From the NCBI GenBank assembly GCA_947425005.1, contig CANDYP010000098.1, positions 1-5,077 of the forward strand: a stretch of DNA of 5,077 bases. Direction: 5' to 3'. A model generated the notes under the pieces. The model ran no database searches. It was not told the DNA's origin and saw only the letters and a list, made by a program, of their open reading frames with translations. The DNA is from Rickettsiales bacterium. Lineage in GTDB: Bacteria > Pseudomonadota > Alphaproteobacteria > Rickettsiales > UBA1997. Below, one piece after another: positions 1 through 5,070 of this stretch (position 1 is its first letter; every line of letters begins with the position of its first letter). Position numbers and translations under genes: made by a program.

Positions 1-1032
1 CCAAAAGCAGAAAAAGATAAAATTCAAAAACAGTTGGAACAAAATCGCGAAGCAAGATCAGCAAAATCACCAACCCTAAGCAGCGGCACCGCAATGGCAG
101 CAATAAAAGCGGAGAGCAGAAATATTGCTGCGGATGAGAGCAGTGCAAGCAGCAGTCCAGTAGCTACTGCCGCTGCCGGCGCAATCTTTGGATCGGGCGC
201 TCTTGGTGCAATGTCTGATACCGCCAAAGCCGCTGGAAAATTACCTGGAGCTGTTATTGGAGCTGCTGGAAGTGCAGCAAGTGGGGCCGCTGGAGCTATC
301 GGAAGTGCAGCGTCTACAGTTGTGAATGACCCCTCACTTGCTAGAGAAGGAATTAAAAATGCATTAATGGGCGCACCTAAAAGCGCAGTTGAAGCTGCCA
401 GTTCTGTTGCCGGAGCTGCATCAGCTGCTTTCGGAGCCGCTAGGGATCTACCTTCAAACGTATCTGACTACATGAATCCTGACCTCACCGCCAGCAGAAC
501 AAGCAACCTCACTAGAATCGGAGAGCAGGTTAAGGCAGATCTCAAAGAAATTCGCGGCTATGAAAAAATAGACAAAGCAACAGGTAAGCCAACAAAAGTG
601 GAAGGTGAGAAAAAAGAATTAGAAGACAAAAAGAATGATGCCACAGCCACTCCTCTCGAGCGCAAGAAAGCCGAACAAAGCCTAGAAAATGTTACGGCAA
701 GAGAAGGTAAATTAGAAAAACTCGACAGAGCAATGGACTCATCACTAAGCGCCAAATCTGCAATCGAATCAGTCGCAACAACCAGAGAACAAACTTACGC
801 AGCACTAAGTGATGGAGCTAAAAGATTTGGAGGGACCTTTGCTTCTAAAAGTGACAAAAAAACCATTGCCGAGTACAAAGAAGTTCAAGCAGCCCGAAAA
901 GAATACGGCGCTTTAAGCGAAGCAGGAGTCAGCGATAAAGCAGTGAAAAAACACGAAGAGTTTTCTGACAAATATAAACATGTTAGGCCGGTAGCTCCGC
1001 CCAAACCACCAAAGCCGGCAGCCAAGCCGTAG
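1..1032 (+). CDS. Ala/Gly-rich, charged low-complexity protein, 5'-partial
   Basis: The frame is open from the first base with no stop upstream, so the gene very likely begins outside the window; 343 residues are visible. A TTG at 34 could serve as a start, but nothing favours it. Residues about 56-149 are dominated by Ala, Gly and Ser with GAAGSAAS / GAIGSAAS-like near-repeats, a glycine-zipper-like stretch that could insert in or pack against a membrane. Residues about 170-325 are hydrophilic and rich in Lys, Glu and Ala, probably helical or coiled coil. The last 18 residues form a Pro/Lys/Ala tail (APPKPPKPAAKP) before TAG. There are no cysteines and no catalytic motif I recognise. It reads richer in G+C than its neighbours, as expected from its Ala content. 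I do not recognise the family. A secreted or surface protein, or a host-directed effector, is conceivable by composition only. The reading frame is secure; the function is unknown. Confidence 0.75.
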   Translation, partial: PKAEKDKIQKQLEQNREARSAKSPTLSSGTAMAAIKAESRNIAADESSASSSPVATAAAGAIFGSGALGAMSDTAKAAGKLPGAVIGAAGSAASGAAGAIGSAASTVVNDPSLAREGIKNALMGAPKSAVEAASSVAGAASAAFGAARDLPSNVSDYMNPDLTASRTSNLTRIGEQVKADLKEIRGYEKIDKATGKPTKVEGEKKELEDKKNDATATPLERKKAEQSLENVTAREGKLEKLDRAMDSSLSAKSAIESVATTREQTYAALSDGAKRFGGTFASKSDKKTIAEYKEVQAARKEYGALSEAGVSDKAVKKHEEFSDKYKHVRPVAPPKPPKPAAKP

Positions 1033-1098
1033 CCGTAGGCCCCACCACAGCCAACAACACGAGCAACTCCAAACAGAAGAATCGAAGTTTTTATCCCC

Positions 1099-1827
1099 AT
1101 GAAATCAGGACATGTTCTAAAAAACCCTCACAAAAAAAGCGCCTTCACCATTTTAGAAAATTTAATTTTCTTCTGTCTCATCACCATCGCAATCATCGGA
1201 ATTTATTTTTCGAAACAGCTGAACAAAGCCAACGATGTCAAATCTCTGATCATGCAGATCAAAAAATATAATACCGCTGTCGCCTCCTTCGCCGAGAAGT
1301 ATCAAGCCCTCCCGGGAGATGTTCAAAACACAATCACCTTCGGAATCACAAAAAATAATACTGACGGCAATGGCGATAATATCGTCACCGATCGCGCCGA
1401 AAAAATTATTTCAGCAAGTGGTGAGATCACAAATTTTTGGATGCACTTATCCAAAGCAAAAATGTTAGACGAAAATTTTGACGGCAAAGAAAATGGTAAA
1501 GCAAAAATTGCGACCACCCTTCCGATCAGTAAAATCGGGGACAAAATCGGTATCATCGCTTATGGTGATGAAGGAAAAACTTTCTACCAAATCGGCTTCA
1601 AATTTTCTAACGACGAGCGACTTTTCATGAGCAACAAAAGTTTAAAAACCGATGAAGCATATTGGTTAGATAAAAAACTTGATGACGGTAATCCAAAAAA
1701 AGGTCTCGTAGTTGCTGTTGGAAATAACTCTCTCAACATCGCAGAAAATGCACAGTGCGTAAAATTTTCGGAATACGATCAGGCCAACGTGGAACCGGTT
1801 TGCCAGCTTCGCATCGAAATAAAATAA
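1099..1827 (+). CDS. Type IV pilin-like prepilin (class III signal peptide)
   Basis: This is a 242-residue prepilin, inserted in the inner membrane, cleaved and N-methylated by a PilD-type peptidase, and assembled into a pilus or pseudopilus. A basic leader (residues 1-15) ends KKSA, followed by FTILE: cleavage is predicted between A15 and F16, with the conserved Glu at +5 (E20). A hydrophobic helix follows (about 17-37), then an amphipathic helix. Family marks in order are YQALPGD (68-74), an Asp/Asn/Gly loop NTDGNGDN (87-94) that could bind Ca2+, FWMHLSKA (113-120), DDGNP (195-199), and C220 with C235, a possible disulfide. I know this LPGD / WxHL / DDGxP pattern from pilin-like proteins of Rickettsiales-type genomes. 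M1 is the only plausible start because TAG lies 60 nt upstream in frame. No other pilus gene is in the window, so fibre versus secretion-system pseudopilin versus competence pilin cannot be decided. tatC follows after 19 nt, so co-transcription is likely. Confidence 0.85.
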   Translation: MKSGHVLKNPHKKSAFTILENLIFFCLITIAIIGIYFSKQLNKANDVKSLIMQIKKYNTAVASFAEKYQALPGDVQNTITFGITKNNTDGNGDNIVTDRAEKIISASGEITNFWMHLSKAKMLDENFDGKENGKAKIATTLPISKIGDKIGIIAYGDEGKTFYQIGFKFSNDERLFMSNKSLKTDEAYWLDKKLDDGNPKKGLVVAVGNNSLNIAENAQCVKFSEYDQANVEPVCQLRIEIK

Positions 1828-1846
1828 TTTTAATTTTAACCATAAA

Positions 1847-2593
1847 ATGTCCGTAAAAAATTACATGACTTTGCAAAATCATTTGGAGGAGTTGCGCAAC
1901 AGATTAATTTTTTCTGTGATATTTTTTCTCGTCGCATTTTGTGCGTGCTATTTTTTTGCAGCAGAAATTTACAATTTTTTATTGCAGCCTTTCGCTGAAT
2001 TTTCTCGTGATCACGAAAATAGAAGATTGATCTACACCAGCCCGGCTGAAGCCTTCACGACCTATCTGAAATTATCTTTTTACTCATCTTTATTTTTTTC
2101 TTTCCCAATTTTTGCGTCACAACTTTATCTTTTTTTAGCGCCGGGTTTGTACCGAAATGAGAAAAAAAATATTTTACTAATTTTATTTTTTTCGTCTTTT
2201 TTATTTTTATTCGGCGCACTTCTTGCGTATTATTTTATTTTACCACTCGCAATCGAGTTCTTCGCAAGCTTTGAGATTAAAGGCTCCGCGACATCTCTTC
2301 CAATTCAACTCGAAGCAAGAATTAGCGAATATTTAAATCTCGTCATCAATTTATTATTCGGATTTGGCATCGCATTTCAGCTACCAATTTTCTTGATTTT
2401 TTTAATTAGAGTTGGTCTGTTGTCCGCCAATGACTTAAGAAAGAAGAGGAGATATTGGATTGTAGCAATTTTTATAATCGCTGCGGTGCTTACTCCCCCA
2501 GACGTTTTGAGTCAGGTAAGTTTAGCAGTTCCGATGATATTTTTATTCGAAATTGTCATTCTGATTAGTAAAAATTTTAACAACAAAAAATAA
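1847..2593 (+). CDS. tatC: Sec-independent protein translocase TatC
   Basis: TatC is the polytopic inner-membrane subunit that, with TatB, recognises twin-arginine signal peptides and recruits TatA to export folded proteins. The 248 residues match the usual length and show the six-helix pattern (roughly 18-40, 74-97, 109-135, 160-187, 203-214, 224-241). Key conserved points are visible: HLEELRNRL at 12-20 with E15 and R17 at the same positions as in E. coli TatC; P48 in the first periplasmic loop; SPAEAF (65-70) before helix 2; FLAPGLYRNE with E105, matching the signal-binding Glu of the cytoplasmic loop; FQLP (177-180) in helix 4; and TPPDVLSQ (216-223) before helix 6. The C-terminal tail is short and lysine-rich. 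No tatA or tatB is present here, unlike the tatABC clusters of many proteobacteria, so they must lie elsewhere. The start follows the pilin gene by 19 nt without a recognisable Shine-Dalgarno sequence. Confidence 0.97.
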   Translation: MSVKNYMTLQNHLEELRNRLIFSVIFFLVAFCACYFFAAEIYNFLLQPFAEFSRDHENRRLIYTSPAEAFTTYLKLSFYSSLFFSFPIFASQLYLFLAPGLYRNEKKNILLILFFSSFLFLFGALLAYYFILPLAIEFFASFEIKGSATSLPIQLEARISEYLNLVINLLFGFGIAFQLPIFLIFLIRVGLLSANDLRKKRRYWIVAIFIIAAVLTPPDVLSQVSLAVPMIFLFEIVILISKNFNNKK

Positions 2594-2599
2594 AATTTT

Positions 2600-2695
2600 A
2601 TGGCTACTGTAAAAAAAGCTCCTGCTAAAAAAGTCGTTGCTAAAAAAGCTCCTGCTAAAAAAGTCGTAGCAAAAAAAGCTCCTGCTAAAAAATAG
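2600..2695 (+). CDS. Histone H1-like Lys/Ala/Pro repeat miniprotein (31 aa)
   Basis: A short frame begins 6 nt after the tatC stop and ends 25 nt before a strong terminator. It encodes MATV followed by two copies of KKAPAKKVVA and a final KKAPAKK: 12 Lys, 9 Ala, 5 Val, 3 Pro and no acidic residue. The two full repeat units differ only at two third codon positions (GTT/GTA, GCT/GCA), both synonymous, which supports selection on the protein. The sequence resembles the C-terminal tails of histone H1-like bacterial proteins (HctB/Hc2 type, AlgP-like, Bordetella H1-like), which bind nucleic acid through charge; here nothing but tail is present. Likely roles by analogy are DNA or RNA compaction or binding of other polyanions. 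There is no visible Shine-Dalgarno; translation could be coupled to tatC. It could also be a remnant of a longer gene. Moderate confidence that it is translated; function is inferred from composition only. Confidence 0.7.
   Translation: MATVKKAPAKKVVAKKAPAKKVVAKKAPAKK
2612..2692 (+). repeat. 30-bp in-frame tandem repeat, 2.7 copies
   Basis: Units lie at 2612-2641, 2642-2671 and 2672-2692 (partial, 21 bp). Each encodes KKAPAKKVVA or its first seven residues. The first 21 bp are identical in all three copies; the only differences between the full units are two synonymous third-position changes. The period is a multiple of three, so gain or loss of a unit keeps the frame and would change protein length in ten-residue steps. 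Confidence 0.9.
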
Positions 2696-2720
2696 TAGAA
2701 AATCTAAAAAGTAAAAAATT

Positions 2721-2754
2721 GGGCGGGGTCTCAACAGAGGCCCCGCCCTTTTTT
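2721..2754 (+). terminator. Strong intrinsic terminator ending the pilin-tatC-miniprotein group
   Basis: A GC-rich 12-bp stem (2721-2732 with 2737-2748; 11 Watson-Crick pairs and one T-G wobble) closes a 4-nt AACA loop and is followed at once by six T (2749-2754). This is the classical Rho-independent form. On the opposite strand the same stem is followed by AATTTTTT (complement of 2713-2720), so it can probably also stop transcripts arriving from the minus-strand genes, as suits a convergent junction. Confidence 0.93.
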
Positions 2755-2757
2755 GTG

Positions 2758-2889
2758 CCTTCTTTGTAAAAGGAGGTGGCGCGTAGCGCCGGAGGATTTG
2801 GTGCAACAAGTTCGGTTTGTTTTAACTAAAACCGAACTTGTTAGGCCGAATCCTCCGGCACTTCGTGCCACCTCCTTTTTCAAAGGAGG
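2758..2889. repeat. Bipartite palindromic REP/MITE-like element
   Basis: This 132-bp imperfect palindrome is centred between 2823 and 2824. In its core, 44 of 51 base pairs between 2768-2818 and 2829-2879 are Watson-Crick, and complementarity continues outward to 2758 and 2889. It consists of two inverted units of about 45 bp (2758-2802 and 2845-2889) around an inner perfect palindrome. Each unit has two small hairpins with 3-nt loops. On the left these are 2758-2765/2769-2776 (loop GTA) and 2778-2782/2786-2790 (loop GTA); on the right 2857-2861/2865-2869 (loop TTC) and 2871-2878/2882-2889 (loop TTC). Each unit then has a GGAGGATT tail. It has no coding capacity of its own. The form recalls REP pairs (BIMEs) or a non-autonomous mobile element; no flanking target duplication is evident. 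Whether it recurs in the genome cannot be judged from one window. Confidence 0.85.
2805..2842. repeat. Inner palindrome of the element, 14-bp perfect arms
   Basis: The arms 2805-2818 and 2829-2842 are perfectly complementary over 14 bp around a 10-nt AT-rich loop. Transcribed from either strand this gives a stable hairpin; neither side has a proper terminator U-tract, so it is not called as a terminator. It occupies the centre of the larger element and may be the spacer joining two REP-like units, or an older hairpin on which they were built. Confidence 0.8.
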
Positions 2890-2917
2890 TCTCCCTCCTC
2901 CTCCCCTTCCTTCTCTT
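2890..2917 (+). other. 28-nt pyrimidine-only tract
   Basis: Every base from 2890 to 2917 is C or T on the plus strand, starting where the palindromic element ends and stopping shortly before the stop codon of the minus-strand gene (2927-2929). On the minus strand it is a purine tract rich in GGAGG-like steps, and would lie in the 3' untranslated region of that operon's transcript. No function can be assigned. Confidence 0.6.
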
Positions 2918-2926
2918 GTCTGAGTT

Positions 2927-3397
2927 TTATTTACTGCCCTTCTCTTTCATTGGCGCCGGCGCGAAAGCCTGCTTCACCACCACTCTCACCGGAGACCTAG
3001 TCGGCGTTCTCGCGCTATTCTCGGTATTCACCACGTCACACAAAATATCGAGTGACACACCACCATCGTGACACATGCAGATCGAATAAGTTTTTTTATC
3101 CAAACCCTCAATCATCTCGCGACTAATAATTCTGAAACCACCACTAGCCGGATCTTTTCTCGAAAATTTGAAAAGCCGATTCAGGAGCGCCACATATTTA
3201 TTAATCTTGGAATTTTTATGACCCGGAATCGTCCCGTTCATAATGTGTTCATCTGCAACCTCGATCAAATATTCAAAAAGCAGCTCCGCCACCTCGATAC
3301 TTTCTTCTTCGATTTTTTGAAAAACCTCGGAAATCAATTTTAAATTATCTGCGGCAGAAGGATTTTGCACCGACCCGGATGGCTTTTTCTCAGTCAT
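2927..3397 (-). CDS. Hypothetical protein, 156 aa, last gene of the fzlA-amgK group
   Basis: I do not recognise the family. Residues 1-16 are polar and probably flexible. Residues about 17-53 form an acidic amphipathic helical segment (ISEVFQKIEEESIEVAELLF). Residues about 61-124 look like a compact mixed domain ending in a hydrophobic, cysteine-bearing stretch: SICMCHDGG at 105-113 (C107, C109, H110) and C120. The last 32 residues are a Pro/Arg/Lys/Ala-rich tail, probably disordered. There is no signal peptide or membrane segment, so a cytoplasmic protein is likely. The ATG lies 4 nt after the stop of the kinase gene, which argues for co-transcription and possibly coupled translation; no Shine-Dalgarno is visible. 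A competing plus-strand frame over 3068-3343 is less protein-like. The Cys/His cluster could bind metal, but the spacing fits no motif I can name. The gene is probably real; the function is unknown. Confidence 0.7.
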   Translation of the reverse strand: MTEKKPSGSVQNPSAADNLKLISEVFQKIEEESIEVAELLFEYLIEVADEHIMNGTIPGHKNSKINKYVALLNRLFKFSRKDPASGGFRIISREMIEGLDKKTYSICMCHDGGVSLDILCDVVNTENSARTPTRSPVRVVVKQAFAPAPMKEKGSK

Positions 3398-3401
3398 AAA
3401 T

Positions 3402-4382
3402 TTAGATAAATTTTTCTAATAATGTGGCCATTTCTGAAAAAATGGGATTTTGTGAATCTAGTCTCAACCTTACAAAATTAAGCACTCGCGGTAGTAGATT
3501 TAAATAATGATGCTTGCCGTCGCGCAGTGAGAGTCGTGAAAAAATACCAACGATTTTGATGTTCCTTTGCAAAGATAAAATTTCGTAATCTCTGACGAAA
3601 CTTTCCTTAGCACAACCCGACTTTTCCAAATAATAGTCAAAAAGTTTTTGACGATTTTCTTCATTCAAATCTCTGCGCGCATCTTCTAAAAGCGAAACTA
3701 AATCGTAAGCTTTGGATCCGATCACCGCATCTTGGAAGTCAAGCAGGCCAACGTTCTTAAACCCTTCCCTGTCCGACAAAATCATTAAGTTATCTGCGTG
3801 AAAATCACGTAAAACCGTCACCTGATTTTCTTTGCTCAGCTGATCGAAAAGTTCAAACCACAAACTTCTGAAGCGCGCCTTTTCTTGCAAAGAAATTTCT
3901 TTTTTTTGCAGCGGCAAATACCAATCCACCAACAACATTACTTCGCGAAATAACAAAGCATTGTTGTAAAGCGGCAGACCTTGCAAAGGTTCGATTTGAT
4001 GAAGCTCAGACAAGCAATCGCACGCTTTTTGATAAAGAGTGAGTTCTAAATTTTTTAGCTGCTCTTGCGACTCTCTGGCCAAAACTTTTGTGTAAGTGTC
4101 GTCACCAAAATCTTCGAGCAAAATAAAACCTTCCGCGACATCAAGCGCGAAAATTTTTGGCGCCGAAAATTTATTTTCGCACAAAAATTGATCCACCGTT
4201 ACGAAAGGAATTACGTCTTCGTGACTTGGCGGCGCAAACATTAGAATCCATTCCTGAGCGCCGGAGATGATGCGGTAGTAAGAGCGAAACGATGCATCCC
4301 CCGCCACTTTCACGATTGCGCAATCGGCAATATTATTTTTTGCCAAAAATTTTCTGGCCTGCGGTTCGTTGAGTTGAATCAT
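3402..4382 (-). CDS. amgK: AmgK-like N-acetylmuramate/N-acetylglucosamine kinase (APH fold)
   Basis: This is a 326-residue member of the aminoglycoside phosphotransferase fold, of the cell-wall sugar kinase branch. Characterised AmgK phosphorylates MurNAc or GlcNAc at the anomeric position with ATP, in a peptidoglycan recycling route that bypasses de novo synthesis; MurU then makes the UDP-sugar. Counting from the ATG at 4382: GDASFR (28-33) in the nucleotide-binding lobe, PPSHED (51-56), ILLEDFGDDTY (87-97), LLVDWYLP (150-157), the catalytic loop LRDFHADNLM (191-200) with catalytic-type D193 and N198, then GLLDFQDAVIG (212-222) with metal-binding D215, and AYDLVSLLEDARRDL (225-239). These match alphaproteobacterial AmgK-type proteins as I know them. 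A TTG at 4403 would add seven residues and overlap fzlA; the ATG leaves a 10-nt gap and is preferred. No murU follows. Substrate is inferred from the family; the fold is certain. Confidence 0.85.
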   Translation of the reverse strand: MIQLNEPQARKFLAKNNIADCAIVKVAGDASFRSYYRIISGAQEWILMFAPPSHEDVIPFVTVDQFLCENKFSAPKIFALDVAEGFILLEDFGDDTYTKVLARESQEQLKNLELTLYQKACDCLSELHQIEPLQGLPLYNNALLFREVMLLVDWYLPLQKKEISLQEKARFRSLWFELFDQLSKENQVTVLRDFHADNLMILSDREGFKNVGLLDFQDAVIGSKAYDLVSLLEDARRDLNEENRQKLFDYYLEKSGCAKESFVRDYEILSLQRNIKIVGIFSRLSLRDGKHHYLNLLPRVLNFVRLRLDSQNPIFSEMATLLEKFI

Positions 4383-4392
4383 CTTGGGAGAA

Positions 4393-5070
4393 TTAAAAAT
4401 CAATCTTGGAGTACCATTCTGGCGGCGTGATGTTGGCTAATCTGTCTCTCAAAACTTCACTAAAAACTTTGTGAGATTTAATTAAGCTGTACCATTCTTT
4501 CACTGACAGATAGTGCTGCCAGTTGATGTCGCCGAAATAATCCAAAACTGAAAGATGCGCCGCAGCGGCAAAATCTGCGACAGAAATTTGGTCACCCGCC
4601 AAATATTTTCTGCTCTCTAAAAGATATTCGATGTAGCTCAAATGCACGTTAAGATTTCTTCTGGCAATGCGTAACACTTCTGAATCAGGAGCTTTGGCGC
4701 CAGGCAAATAGCGGTTAAAATAGCGCTCATTCAAAATAAATTTTCCGACTTCGTTGTAAAATTTTACGTCGAACCAGTTTTGAATTTTACGAACTTCTGC
4801 TCTTTTTAAAACCGCATCGCCCAAAAAACTTTTGCTCTCTTCGTGCTTCTCTTCGATGTATTCGATGATTATTGAGCTGTCACAAACGATGGCAGAGTTA
4901 CTGTTGTCGAACAAGACAGGTATTGTTCCCGCAGGGTTCATCGCGATAAATTCTTTTCGTCTTTCCCAAAAATTTTCCACGACCAACTCGAGACCGATCT
5001 CCTTCGCCGCCATGTGAATTCTAACTTTGCGCGAAAAAGGGCAAATCGGATGGTAGTAAAGACGGTACAT
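4393..5070 (-). CDS. fzlA: FzlA-like GST-fold cell-division protein
   Basis: This complete 225-residue protein has a glutathione S-transferase fold. The N-terminal thioredoxin-like domain (1-76) carries CPFSRKVRI (10-18), FWERRKEF (34-41), MNPAGTIPVL with the cis-Pro P51, and the DSS motif (64-66). The helical domain (about 88-210) carries WFDVKF (99-104), YLAGDQISVADF (156-167, with the S-x-x-D N-cap) and HLSVLDYFGDINW (172-184). The tail ends PPEWYSKIDF. The WERR, DYFGD and terminal DF features match alphaproteobacterial FzlA, which binds FtsZ filaments at the midcell and is needed for constriction; in Caulobacter it is not thought to act as a glutathione transferase. The Cys10/Ser13 pair leaves an ordinary GST activity possible. 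It is the first gene of the minus-strand group; only 7 bp upstream are visible, so its promoter is outside the window. The GST fold is certain; the FzlA assignment is probable, from recall of family features. Confidence 0.8.
   Translation of the reverse strand: MYRLYYHPICPFSRKVRIHMAAKEIGLELVVENFWERRKEFIAMNPAGTIPVLFDNSNSAIVCDSSIIIEYIEEKHEESKSFLGDAVLKRAEVRKIQNWFDVKFYNEVGKFILNERYFNRYLPGAKAPDSEVLRIARRNLNVHLSYIEYLLESRKYLAGDQISVADFAAAAHLSVLDYFGDINWQHYLSVKEWYSLIKSHKVFSEVLRDRLANITPPEWYSKIDF

Noticed and set aside
2612..2692. Short direct repeats as a possible CRISPR array
   Set aside because: The repeats are contiguous with no spacers and keep a coding frame, so this is a protein-coding tandem repeat.
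2543..2809. Minus-strand open frame with repeated Arg-Ser-Phe-Phe-like motifs
   Set aside because: It is the antisense shadow of the KKAPAKK repeat and the terminator; its repetitiveness comes from the tandem repeat, and synonymous changes favour the plus-strand frame.
2768..2879. The large palindrome as a simple second terminator
   Set aside because: Neither end has a proper U-tract after a GC-rich stem, its arms are far longer than a terminator needs, and an excellent terminator already lies just beside it.
2838..3071. Plus-strand open frame across the palindrome and the pyrimidine tract
   Set aside because: It starts inside the palindrome, translates the low-complexity tract, and overlaps the 3' end of the better-supported minus-strand gene.
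3068..3343. Plus-strand open frame of 91 codons
   Set aside because: It lies wholly opposite the minus-strand hypothetical gene, has no initiation context, and its residue pattern is typical of an antisense shadow.
4383..4403. TTG at 4403 as the start of the kinase gene
   Set aside because: It would overlap fzlA by 11 nt and add seven residues without family support; the ATG at 4382 has a normal 10-nt gap and a better start codon.
4393..5070. Ordinary detoxifying glutathione S-transferase or maleylacetoacetate isomerase
   Set aside because: The fold fits, but the WERR motif, the DYFGD segment and the PPEWYSKIDF tail fit FzlA better. A remaining catalytic role is not excluded.
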